Shown here: positions 13,743-21,250 of the stretch, piece by piece
How positions within the stretch are numbered: position 1 is the stretch's first letter
Layout: each line of letters starts with the position of its first letter
Origin: Bacillota bacterium
Lineage (GTDB): Bacteria; Bacillota; Clostridia; Christensenellales; SZUA-584
DNA length: 24,088 bases
Assembly (NCBI GenBank): GCA_023436525.1
Contig: JAEZIW010000239.1
Span: 1-24,088, forward strand
Direction: 5' to 3'
Notes under the pieces: model-generated
What the model was told of the DNA's origin: nothing
Seen by the model: only the letters and a program-made list of their open reading frames with translations
The model's database searches: none
Position numbers and translations under genes: made by a program

Positions 13743-15548
13743 ATGATGACAAAGAACAAAAAGCTTTTGGCGTGGATTGACGAAGTGGTCGACCTGTGCC
13801 AGCCGGACCAGGTATATTGGTGCGACGGTTCCGAGGAAGAAAATCAGAGACTGCTCCAAGAGATGGTAGATGCCGGCATGGCAACGAAGCTGGATCCCGA
13901 GAAGCGTCCCGGATGCTATCTGTTCCGCAGCGACCCGTCCGACGTGGCACGCGTTGAGGACAGAACGTACATTTCGTCCGTGAAAAAAGAGGACGCCGGC
14001 CCGACCAACAACTGGGTTGATCCCACTGAACTGAAGAACACCATGAAGGCGCTTTATAAAGGCTGCATGAAGGGCAGAACACTTTATGTGATTCCGTTCT
14101 CGATGGGTCCGATCGGCTCTCCGATTTCCAAAATCGGCGTGGAACTGACCGACAGCCCGTATGTTGTGACCAACATGCGCATTATGACACGCATGGGTAA
14201 ACAGGTTCTCGATGTGCTCGGCGACGGTGAATTTGTCCCGTGTCTGCACTCGGTTGGTGCTCCGCTTGCCGAAGGCCAAGAAGATTCTTCGTGGCCGTGC
14301 GCGCCGATTGAACAAAAATACATCAGCCATTTCCCCGAAGACAGAACAATCTGGTCTTACGGCTCCGGTTACGGCGGTAACGCGCTGCTCGGTAAAAAGT
14401 GCTTCGCGCTGCGTATCGCTTCCGTGCAGGCGAGAGACGAGGGATGGTTGGCTGAGCACATGCTGATTTTAAAGCTGACCAGCCCCGAAGGCAAAGTGAA
14501 ATATGTGACAGGCGCGTTCCCGAGCGCATGCGGAAAAACCAATCTCGCCATGCTGATTCCCACAATTCCCGGCTGGAAAGTGGAAACCATCGGCGACGAT
14601 ATCGCGTGGATGAAGTTCGGTGAGGACGGCCGTCTGTATGCGATCAATCCCGAGTTCGGATTCTTCGGCGTGGCACCCGGCACCTCAATGCACTCGAACC
14701 CGAATGCAATGATCAGCTCGGATAAAAACTCGATATTCACCAACGTTGGTTTAACTGACGACGGCGATGTGTGGTGGGAAGGCATCGGCTACGATGCGCC
14801 TGATCATCTGATTGACTGGAAGGGTAAAGACTGGGCTCCGGGCGCAGAAACGCCTGCCGCTCATCCGAATGCGCGGTTCACGGCGCCTGCCGGACAGTGC
14901 CCCGTCATCGCACCCGAGTGGGAAGACCCCAAAGGTGTGCCGATTTCCGCGATACTCATTGGCGGACGCCGCCCGAGCACAATTCCGCTTGTTCACGAGA
15001 GCTTTTCTTGGCAGCACGGCGTGTTCATGGGCTCCATCATGGGCTCCGAAATCACGGCTGCGGCCATTTCCGCCAAGATCGGCCAGGTGCGCCGCGATCC
15101 GTTTGCAATGTTGCCGTTCATCGGCTACAACGTTTGCGATTATCTGCAGCACTGGCTCGATATCGGCGAAGCAACCGATGCCGACAAGCTGCCCAAGATA
15201 TTCTACGTTAACTGGTTCCGCAAGGACAGCAACGGCAAGTGGCTGTGGCCGGGCTTCGGCGAAAACAGCCGTGTGCTGAAATGGATATTCGAGCGTACTG
15301 AGGGAACAGGCAAAGCGGACAAAACCGCGATCGGCTACATGCCCACTGTGGACGCGCTGGATACCACAGGCCTTGATGTCAGCGAAGCCGATATGACTGA
15401 ACTCTTGAAGATCGAGAAGGAAAACTGGCTTGCTGAAATCGAATCGATCAAAGAGCACTACAAAACATACGATCAGCCCACAAAGAAAATGCCCAAGGCG
15501 CTGTTTGATGAGTTGGCTGCGCTTGAAGAGAGAGTTAAGGGAATGTAA
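13743..15548 (+). CDS. pckG: Phosphoenolpyruvate carboxykinase (GTP)
   Basis: A 601-aa enzyme interconverting oxaloacetate and PEP with GTP/GDP. The kinase P-loop with the hyper-reactive cysteine reads FPSACGKTN (259-267, C263), the kinase-2 aspartates are in GDDIAWMKF (284-292), and the family strings NPEFGFFGVAPGTS, RRPSTIPLVHESFSWQHGVF and WFRKD...WPGFGENSRVLKWI identify the GTP rather than the ATP family. In anaerobes it often runs toward oxaloacetate to feed fermentation, or toward PEP in gluconeogenesis. The start at ATG 13743 (or adjacent ATG 13746) follows a GAGGGTGAGGG tract. The GTG at 13686 has no site and lies just after a likely -10 TATAAT (13660-13665). A terminator follows. Confidence 0.96.
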   Translation: MMTKNKKLLAWIDEVVDLCQPDQVYWCDGSEEENQRLLQEMVDAGMATKLDPEKRPGCYLFRSDPSDVARVEDRTYISSVKKEDAGPTNNWVDPTELKNTMKALYKGCMKGRTLYVIPFSMGPIGSPISKIGVELTDSPYVVTNMRIMTRMGKQVLDVLGDGEFVPCLHSVGAPLAEGQEDSSWPCAPIEQKYISHFPEDRTIWSYGSGYGGNALLGKKCFALRIASVQARDEGWLAEHMLILKLTSPEGKVKYVTGAFPSACGKTNLAMLIPTIPGWKVETIGDDIAWMKFGEDGRLYAINPEFGFFGVAPGTSMHSNPNAMISSDKNSIFTNVGLTDDGDVWWEGIGYDAPDHLIDWKGKDWAPGAETPAAHPNARFTAPAGQCPVIAPEWEDPKGVPISAILIGGRRPSTIPLVHESFSWQHGVFMGSIMGSEITAAAISAKIGQVRRDPFAMLPFIGYNVCDYLQHWLDIGEATDADKLPKIFYVNWFRKDSNGKWLWPGFGENSRVLKWIFERTEGTGKADKTAIGYMPTVDALDTTGLDVSEADMTELLKIEKENWLAEIESIKEHYKTYDQPTKKMPKALFDELAALEERVKGM

Positions 15549-15569
15549 TTTTAGCCCAATGTGCAACAC

Positions 15570-15604
15570 AAAGGAGCTGTCCGAAACGGACGGCTCCTTT
15601 TTTG
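15570..15604 (+). terminator. Intrinsic terminator after pckG
   Basis: AAAGGAGC (15570-15577) pairs with GCTCCTTT. Inside it, GTCCG/CGGAC closes an AAA loop, and T residues continue to 15603. Confidence 0.9.
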
Positions 15605-15666
15605 GTATTTTGTGAATAGCTGTAATGCGTGATGACCGCGCTATTGTTAATTTTAATGGTTCACGC

Positions 15667-15774
15667 AATCCTCCGTCACGCTAACGCGTGCCACCTCCTT
15701 TAATAAAGGAGGCTAAACCTCGGCAATAAAGGCTCCTTTTGAAAGGAGCTGTCAGCGTAAGCTGACTGAGGATT
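15667..15774. repeat. Inverted pair of imperfect palindromic repeats
   Basis: The left arm (15667-15714) runs AATCCTCCGTCACGCTAACG ... ACCTCCTTTAATAAAGGAGG. The right arm (15730-15774) is its near reverse complement, ending GTCAGCGTAAGCTGACTGAGG before ATT. Each arm has its own small hairpins. I recall AATCC(C)TCAGTCAGC...AGCTCC-type palindromes as common intergenic elements in gut Clostridia; that is from memory, not checked here. Confidence 0.75.
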
Positions 15775-15922
15775 GAAGAACGGAGACACATTTGTGACAT
15801 ATTCGTGGAAAAACGAAGCAGGGGAGGCCCGGCTTTCCAGATAGAATGTGCAATATAGCCCGTCACTTTTTTATATAGCTGGCTTCAGGTTACAGATCTT
15901 TTTTTGTTCTGAGAGATGACGA

Positions 15923-15978
15923 ACACCATTCTCGTTGAAAAATAAAGAAGAGACCTGTTGGCGGCGTTTGCCGCGATA
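15923..15978. repeat. 56-bp direct repeat, copy 1
   Basis: Matches 16172-16227 at 54 of 56 positions without gaps. It ends in TTGGCGGCGTTTGCCGCGAT (15958-15977), the same hairpin core found in the 156-bp repeats at 3684 and 4056. Confidence 0.8.
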
Positions 15979-16171
15979 AGTGTTGTATGACTCAAACAAA
16001 AAGACTCAACACTCTTCATTGATGTATGATCTTCGTATCGATCAGAGTTTATTTGGTCGGTTAAGCGAGGCGACTATACCCCTTCGGGGTTACAGGACTC
16101 TTTTTTTCTTTTGCTGTGTTTCGAGGATGGGTACTGATATCTCTGTTTTTTATATTCTTTGAGTTGAGGAG

Positions 16172-16227
16172 ACACCATTCTCATTGAAAAATAAAAAAGA
16201 GACCTGTTGGCGGCGTTTGCCGCGATA
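16172..16227. repeat. 56-bp direct repeat, copy 2
   Basis: Second copy, 249 bp downstream of the first, with two substitutions. The hairpin core is at 16207-16226. Confidence 0.8.
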
Positions 16228-16274
16228 CTCTTTGTTATTGTACTTTTTACTGTCTTCGGAATTAGTAAAGATGC

Positions 16275-16307
16275 CCAAAAAAGAGGGCGGGTTTTCAGAA
16301 CCCGCCC
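16275..16307 (-). terminator. Intrinsic terminator of the MerR-ABC exporter operon
   Basis: On the minus strand, GGGCGGGTT pairs with AACCCGCCC (arms at 16299-16307 and 16285-16293), followed by TC and a run of six T. It lies 37 nt past the permease stop. Confidence 0.88.
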
Positions 16308-16343
16308 GTCAATATTGTACTGTGTTAATCAAATCTATGCTTC

Positions 16344-17060
16344 TTAATCCGCCTTGAGCTTTCCTATCCGCCATACGCTCACAATCAGCGCCGCCGCGAT
16401 GAACCCAATGAGCACGAGCAACCCTGTCGCGTTCCAAGCGCCGCCGGTGAGGCTCTCAAAGCCCCATGTGGCGGGGAAAACCTTGCCGATGCTTTGCAGC
16501 ACATCCGGCAGCATGGAGCTTGGAAACATGATGCCCGACAGCACAATAGACGGCAGGAAGATGACCTGAGAGATCATCGTGAGCTTGGAGCCGCTCTTTA
16601 AAAACAAGCCAAGCAGTGTGCCGATGCCAAGGCATGAGGTGATAAAAACCGCGAGCGATACGAAATAAACAAGCGCAGAGGCGGGCACTTCGGCATGGAA
16701 CGCTATCGGCGCAATCAGATAAATGAGCGTGCTCATAATCATCAAGTGGATAAGAGCCGAAATCAAATTGTTGAGCGCCGCTGTCCAAAGCGGAATACCG
16801 CCCACCTTGTATGCTTTTTTCATTTCGCTGCCGTAAAGCTCAATAAGCGGCGTTGGCGCGCCTAAAAAAGCCCCCATTGAAACACCGAAAACCGTCATTG
16901 CTTGAATCAGCGTTTTGTACGCTTCGGGATTGATTGAGGTGAATATACCGCCAATAAACAGGAAGAAGATAAGCGGCACCGCGTAATATGTGAGCAGCAC
17001 ATATCTGTTTCTCAAATCAAGCTTCCATTGCAGGCCGATACCGTATAAAAATGCGTTCAT
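16344..17060 (-). CDS. ABC-2 type exporter permease
   Basis: A 238-aa integral membrane protein with about six hydrophobic segments, starting with YVLLTYYAVPLIFFLFIGGIF (about 20-40) and ending with LLVLIGFIAAALIVSVWRIG. Spacing and length fit ABC-2 permeases of drug or antibiotic exporters. The start follows GGAGGGAAAATAA on the minus strand, directly after the ATPase stop, so the two subunits are made together. The substrate is unknown; its control by a TipA-like regulator suggests a toxic compound. Confidence 0.88.
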   Translation of the reverse strand: MNAFLYGIGLQWKLDLRNRYVLLTYYAVPLIFFLFIGGIFTSINPEAYKTLIQAMTVFGVSMGAFLGAPTPLIELYGSEMKKAYKVGGIPLWTAALNNLISALIHLMIMSTLIYLIAPIAFHAEVPASALVYFVSLAVFITSCLGIGTLLGLFLKSGSKLTMISQVIFLPSIVLSGIMFPSSMLPDVLQSIGKVFPATWGFESLTGGAWNATGLLVLIGFIAAALIVSVWRIGKLKAD

Positions 17061-17924
17061 TTATTTTCCCTCCTTCGCAATATCAAGGAAACGCTGCTCA
17101 AGGCTGGCGTGTTCAATCTTCAAATCGCGCACATGCGCACCGCTAAGCTTCGCGGCAGCAAGCAGCTCTGAAAGCCCATCTTCTAAGCTGCCGGTTTCAA
17201 ACGTATCATAGCCCTGATGTGTGCCGGTAAAAACACAGTGTTTGAGAGAGCTGAATGCGATCGGAGCAGTCAGTCTCACCATCACCTTGAACGTGTCTGA
17301 AACTTGCGCCGTGAGTTCGCCCGCCGTGCCGATGAACGCGATCATACCGTCTTTAAGTATCGCGATACGGTCGCAGAGCGATTCCACCTCCGCCATATCA
17401 TGGCTTGCAAGAATCACGGTTTTACCCTTCGACTTGAGCGCTCTGATTTCGTCATGCAGCGCGGAACGGCCCTCCACATCAAGCCCGGCTGTGGGTTCGT
17501 CAAGAAACACAATTTCTGGGTCACCCGTCAAAGCGAGCACCAGATGCAACCGACGTTTCTGTCCGGTCGACATGTCTTTATACGCCTTGCTTTTTATCTC
17601 GTCAAAACCGAGCCTTGCAAGCAGCATGCTGTCAACAGACGCTCCGCTCCACTTGGCGAAAAGCTTCACCGCCTCATGCGCCTTGATGTGCTGCGGCAAA
17701 GAAGACGACTGCAGCTGAACACCGGCTTTGCCGTGCACCTTAATGCTGCCGCTCTGATACTTTCTGATGCCTTCGATACACTCAAGCGTGGTTGTTTTGC
17801 CTGCGCCATTTGTGCCGAGCAAGGCAAAGATTTCTCCCTTCCTGACCTCGAACGAAATGCCTTTTAGCACGTCGTTGTCGCCATACCGTTTGGTCAGCGA
17901 CTTTACCTCAATCATAATATTCAT
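17061..17924 (-). CDS. ABC exporter ATPase
   Basis: A 287-aa ATPase that powers the adjacent ABC-2 permease. The Walker A motif is GTNGAGKTT (37-45), the signature reads STGQKRRL (119-126) rather than SGGQ, a change often seen in drug-export ATPases, Walker B is IVFLDEPTAGLD (138-149), and the switch histidine is in ILASHDM. The C-terminal 70 residues form the usual extra domain of DrrA-like ATPases. The start codon follows the MerR stop with no gap (TAAATG), and its GGAGG lies within the last codons of the regulator, a sign of coupled translation. Confidence 0.93.
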   Translation of the reverse strand: MNIMIEVKSLTKRYGDNDVLKGISFEVRKGEIFALLGTNGAGKTTTLECIEGIRKYQSGSIKVHGKAGVQLQSSSLPQHIKAHEAVKLFAKWSGASVDSMLLARLGFDEIKSKAYKDMSTGQKRRLHLVLALTGDPEIVFLDEPTAGLDVEGRSALHDEIRALKSKGKTVILASHDMAEVESLCDRIAILKDGMIAFIGTAGELTAQVSDTFKVMVRLTAPIAFSSLKHCVFTGTHQGYDTFETGSLEDGLSELLAAAKLSGAHVRDLKIEHASLEQRFLDIAKEGK

Positions 17925-18716
17925 TTAAACCTCCATATGTGGTATAGTTACACCCTGCTGCACAAAATAAGCGGTAAGTGCTTGGCCAAGAAAACCGTCG
18001 ACTTGCCTTTGTTTTTCTGCCACCCGCTCATCCCAATCCTGCTTGCTGTCATTAAACTTCATGAGCTTGGGCAACAGATTAAAATCACCGCCGGTAAAGT
18101 CCACGATCATATCCCACCATTGTCTGGCCAACTCTATGCCCTCCTGGCTTTCGGGAGGGATGCCCCGCTGTTGCAATGTTATGGTCATATCGAGAAGGGC
18201 GTGGTATTTTTGATAAATCATGATGCCTTTTTGCGGGTTGTCGTAGAACCTGTCGCGGATATGATCCATCATCTTTTCGTCAAACAGCTTCACAACCCAG
18301 TAGTTTTTGTTATTGAACCTCAGCAAAGAGACAATGTTCGCATATTTGTCGAAATCGACGGTCTTCATCTGCAGCACTTCCGCCTCTAACGATTCGATGG
18401 CCTCTATAACGGTGCTCAGTGAATTAATCTGCTCTTTAATGATGAGCTTTTGTTTGCCGAGTATCTGGGCCACATCCTCGGGATTATCTAGCGGCAGCAA
18501 TTTTTGCTTTATCTCATCAAGAGAGAATCCAAGATATTTGAACGACAGGATTTGATGCAGCTTCACCATATCTTTCTTCGTATAGAGCCTGCGCCCGCCT
18601 TCGCTTCTTGCGGATGGTTTAAGAAGCCCTTCCTTATCATAAAACTGCAGCGTGCGGACGGTGATGCTCATTTCCTTTGCGAGCTCTCCGACTGTCAGCA
18701 GGTTTTTGTTAATCAT
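17925..18716 (-). CDS. MerR-family regulator with a TipAS-like sensor domain
   Basis: A 263-aa activator. Residues 6-75 are the MerR winged helix (LTVGELAKEMSITVRTLQFY, wing SEGGRRLY), followed by a dimerising coiled coil (about 75-120). Residues 125-263 resemble the TipAS antibiotic-binding domain (WWDMIVDFTGG, AYFVQQG). Such proteins bind a drug and untwist a long-spacer promoter to turn on efflux genes. The start at 18716 was chosen because GGAGGG lies 7 nt upstream, inside the frame that begins at the in-frame ATG 18731. It is the first gene of the exporter operon and sits just downstream of a promoter with a 19-bp spacer, so it is very likely self-regulated. Confidence 0.9.
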   Translation of the reverse strand: MINKNLLTVGELAKEMSITVRTLQFYDKEGLLKPSARSEGGRRLYTKKDMVKLHQILSFKYLGFSLDEIKQKLLPLDNPEDVAQILGKQKLIIKEQINSLSTVIEAIESLEAEVLQMKTVDFDKYANIVSLLRFNNKNYWVVKLFDEKMMDHIRDRFYDNPQKGIMIYQKYHALLDMTITLQQRGIPPESQEGIELARQWWDMIVDFTGGDFNLLPKLMKFNDSKQDWDERVAEKQRQVDGFLGQALTAYFVQQGVTIPHMEV

Positions 18717-18737
18717 AGCCAAACCCTCCATATTTGC

Positions 18738-18768
18738 ATTGTAACATATGACGTAACGTCATAATCAA
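18738..18768 (-). promoter_or_regulatory. MerR-type promoter with a 19-bp spacer and a dyad operator
   Basis: On the minus strand, the -35 TTGATT (18763-18768) and -10 TACAAT (18738-18743) are 19 bp apart, the long spacer typical of MerR-activated promoters. The spacer contains the perfect inverted repeat ATGACGTTACGTCAT (18748-18762). It drives the merR-like gene and the exporter. Confidence 0.85.
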
Positions 18769-18857
18769 GCCCTTTTTTTTAGTGCATCGTTTTTTTAAGA
18801 TTTGACTGCCGAGATTTGGTTTATAATGAAGTAAGCAATGTAATGGTTGTACTCAAA

Positions 18858-18869
18858 AGTCGATCGACT
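18858..18869. repeat. Perfect 12-bp palindrome
   Basis: AGTCGATCGACT lies in the spacer between the divergent MerR operon and the P-loop gene, about 50 bp before a TATAAT (18917-18922). It could be an operator; the short length leaves chance open. Confidence 0.25.
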
Positions 18870-18950
18870 GAATCGAAATTGTCTATTTTGGAGTAGAACA
18901 AACCGTTAAAACATTGTATAATGAAAAAAAACCGAAGGAGTGATGCCAGT

Positions 18951-19355
18951 ATGATACGATTAATCTACGGAAAAAAGGGCAGCGGCAAATCAAAACAGCT
19001 TTTAGATCAGGCAAATGCGGAAGTGGAGAGCACCAAGGGAAACATCGTTTACCTCGATGACAACAACCGCTGCATGTACGACTTGAGGCATGAAATCCGT
19101 TTTATCAACACATCCGATTACAGCATCAACAATCCTGACAAGCTCTATGGTTTTGTTTGCGGCATACTTGCCCGCGATTTTGATATTTCTTCTGTTTACA
19201 TAGATGGCCTTAAACACATGGTGAAGTACGACAGCGCCGAGTTAAAAGGTCTGCTCGAAAGCTTTGAAACGCTGTTCTCAGATATCAACGCGTATCTGGT
19301 GGTCAGCGGCAGCGACGATATGCCCGAGTATATGAGCAAATATATAGCGCGATAA
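18951..19355 (+). CDS. Small P-loop NTPase-like protein of unknown function
   Basis: A 134-aa protein with a clear Walker A at the very start, GKKGSGKS (7-14), and a possible Walker B strand ISSVYIDGL about 75 residues later (hydrophobics ending in D). It is shorter than most P-loop ATPases and I do not recognise a named family. ATG 18951 was chosen because AAGGAG lies 10 nt upstream; the ATG at 18921 overlaps a TATAAT -10 (18917-18922) and cannot be used by that promoter. It is followed by a large hairpin, then thrC. Confidence 0.75.
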   Translation: MIRLIYGKKGSGKSKQLLDQANAEVESTKGNIVYLDDNNRCMYDLRHEIRFINTSDYSINNPDKLYGFVCGILARDFDISSVYIDGLKHMVKYDSAELKGLLESFETLFSDINAYLVVSGSDDMPEYMSKYIAR

Positions 19356-19371
19356 ACAGCACGGAATTTAC

Positions 19372-19453
19372 AACCTGCGCAGGGAGGCAAGCTGTCAGGC
19401 ACCCACATGAGGGCGGCGTGATAAGCCGGTGCGTCGTGCGCAGGTTTGTTTTT
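19372..19453 (+). ncRNA. Structured element between the P-loop gene and thrC
   Basis: A perfect 10-bp stem, AACCTGCGCA (19372-19381) / TGCGCAGGTT (19437-19446), encloses 55 nt that can pair further (GCACC with GGUGC; GGC with GCC) and is followed by TGTTTTT. It may be only a long terminator for the upstream gene. The structured interior and the position 52 nt before thrC also allow an attenuator or a small RNA. It has no T-box GGTGG-type core and matches no riboswitch I can recognise. Confidence 0.5.
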
Positions 19454-19505
19454 GAAGCCCCGACGGCAACACGGCGAAGGGCATAATGTTTGGAGGATTT
19501 TTTTA

Positions 19506-20963
19506 ATGAAGCTCATCAGCACAAGAAACAGCGCCCAGCTCTTTGAAGCATCGGCAGCCACATTGCAGGGACTATCGCCGGAAGGGGGGCTTTTTGTTCC
19601 CACAACGTTTGCAAAGCTGGCGCCGCTGCGTGAACTCGCTGCGCTCTCGTATCCCGCGCTCTGCGCTAAGGTTCTGATGTATTATTATGAGGATCTGGGA
19701 GATTTGGAGGCGCTGACCACCGCTGCGTATGCGGGGTTCGACGATGAAAAAGTGGCCCCGTTGAAAAAAACGGCTGACGGCGAATTTGTACTGGAGCTTT
19801 GGCACGGGCCGACGCTCGCGTTTAAGGATATGGCACTCTCCGTGCTGCCGCGCCTGATGACCGCCGCGATGGACGGCGGCCCTGATGTGCTGATACTCGT
19901 TGCGACATCGGGCGATACGGGCAAGGCTGCACTCGAGGGCTTTTGCGATGTGCCGCATACAAAAATCGTCGTGTTTTACCCGAACGAAGGCGTCTCTGAG
20001 ATGCAGCGGCTGCAGATGGTGACACAGGAAGGCGGCAACACGCATGTGGTAGCGGTGCGCGGCAACTTTGACGATGCGCAAAACGCCGTGAAGGCGATGT
20101 TTACCGACAGCGAATTCGCCGCGAAGGTGAGCGCGAAGGGCTTCAACCTCTCATCTGCCAACTCGATTAACTTCGGGCGGCTCGCGCCGCAGATTGCCTA
20201 CTATGTGAGTGCTTACACACAGCTGCTCAACAGCGGTGAGATAGCAGACGGCGAAGAGATCAATTGCGTGGTGCCCACAGGCAACTTTGGCAACATACTC
20301 GCCGCGTACTACGCAAAGCGTATGGGGCTGCCGATAAAGCGGCTGATCTGCGCGTCGAACAAAAACAACGTGCTGACCGACTTTTTCCGCAAGGGTGCGT
20401 ACACGCTGAACCGCCCGTTCTATAAAACGATGTCGCCGTCTATGGACATATTGATATCGAGCAACTTGGAGCGGCTGTTGTTTGAGCTGACGGGGCGCGA
20501 CGAGCAGGCCGTAAACGCGATGATGAGCCAGCTCAAAGCCGAAGGACGTTACGACATCAGCGGCGCGGCAAAAGAAGCGCTCGAAGCCGATTTTTATGCC
20601 GACTGGTGCGACGAAGCCGAAACGATGGCGTGTATCAAAAGAACGTTTGAGCAGAAAGGCTATCTGCTCGATACGCACACCGCCGTGGCGATGGGCGTGT
20701 ACGAAAAATACAAAACATGCGGCGACACGACGAAGACGGTGGTGGTTTCAACCGCGTCGCCATATAAGTTCCCTGAGGATGTATTAAACGCGCTCGGGGT
20801 AGATACACAGGGTATGGGCAGCTTTGAGATGGCACGAAAACTGTCCGATATCACCGGTACACCGCTGCCCCGGCAGATCACAGCGCTCGAAACAAAGCCG
20901 GTGCGCCACGCAACCTTGGCCGATAAGGAAGCGCTGCCGACTGCGGTGCTTGAGGTGCTCTAA
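19506..20963 (+). CDS. thrC: Threonine synthase
   Basis: A 485-aa PLP enzyme that converts O-phosphohomoserine to threonine. The PLP lysine is K107 in GPTLAFKDMAL, the phosphate-binding loop reads ATSGDTGKAA (133-142), and the family strings LSSANSINFGRLAPQ and PTGNFGNILAAY follow. The N-terminus (ISTRNSAQLFEASAATLQGL with SPEGGLFVP) is that of the long bacterial/fungal ThrC group. ATG 19506 has GGAGGA 8 nt upstream; an earlier TTG frame start (19446) would run through the hairpin. It is the first gene of a compact four-gene run. O-phosphohomoserine made elsewhere is its substrate, so it competes with MetA for homoserine. Confidence 0.95.
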   Translation: MKLISTRNSAQLFEASAATLQGLSPEGGLFVPTTFAKLAPLRELAALSYPALCAKVLMYYYEDLGDLEALTTAAYAGFDDEKVAPLKKTADGEFVLELWHGPTLAFKDMALSVLPRLMTAAMDGGPDVLILVATSGDTGKAALEGFCDVPHTKIVVFYPNEGVSEMQRLQMVTQEGGNTHVVAVRGNFDDAQNAVKAMFTDSEFAAKVSAKGFNLSSANSINFGRLAPQIAYYVSAYTQLLNSGEIADGEEINCVVPTGNFGNILAAYYAKRMGLPIKRLICASNKNNVLTDFFRKGAYTLNRPFYKTMSPSMDILISSNLERLLFELTGRDEQAVNAMMSQLKAEGRYDISGAAKEALEADFYADWCDEAETMACIKRTFEQKGYLLDTHTAVAMGVYEKYKTCGDTTKTVVVSTASPYKFPEDVLNALGVDTQGMGSFEMARKLSDITGTPLPRQITALETKPVRHATLADKEALPTAVLEVL

Positions 20964-20965
20964 CG

Positions 20966-21241
20966 ATGTATAGCTCCTGCTTTGAGGTGACGATGAGAGT
21001 GCCCGGTGCGGCCAGCTTAAAAGACAGGCGCAGTGTGGTGAAAAGCCTCAAAGAGCGCTGCAAAAGCCGCTTTAACGTTTCCGTAGTGGAATGCGGTGAA
21101 GACGGCAAATGGCAAAAGGCGAGTCTCGGGTTTGCGCTCGCGGCCATCAGCCAAACAGCCGCAGAGCAGCAGACGCAAGCCGTGATTGACTTTTTGGTTC
21201 AGGACGGCAGAATTGAAATCATAGACATTGAAAGACTCTAG
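20966..21241 (+). CDS. DUF503 (YlxP-like) small protein
   Basis: A 91-aa protein of the DUF503/YlxP family, seen from SLKDRRSVVKSLKERCKSRF and the following NVSVVECGEDGKWQKASLGF pattern. In other Firmicutes the family gene often sits near rbfA and translation genes, and its role is unclear. Here it starts 2 nt after thrC, using a GAGGTG inside the thrC end, and is 9 nt ahead of trpS. Confidence 0.88.
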   Translation: MYSSCFEVTMRVPGAASLKDRRSVVKSLKERCKSRFNVSVVECGEDGKWQKASLGFALAAISQTAAEQQTQAVIDFLVQDGRIEIIDIERL

Positions 21242-21250
21242 GAGGAGACC

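Larger units (their letters stand above)
15605..16274. other. Repeat-rich spacer between pckG and the exporter operon
   Basis: About 670 bp without a credible gene. It holds an inverted palindrome pair (15667-15774), two copies of a 56-bp direct repeat (15923-15978 and 16172-16227) and a small tetraloop hairpin ACCCCTTCGGGGT (16078-16090). The short frames here have no ribosome sites and cross the repeats. Confidence 0.6.

Noticed and set aside
14751..15668. 305-codon antisense frame inside pckG
   Set aside because: It lies opposite intact PEPCK motifs, with no start context and no recognisable domain.
19372..19453. T-box or known riboswitch before thrC
   Set aside because: The T-box GGTGG-type core, an antiterminator and any riboswitch core I know are absent. 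It is kept only as an unidentified structured element.
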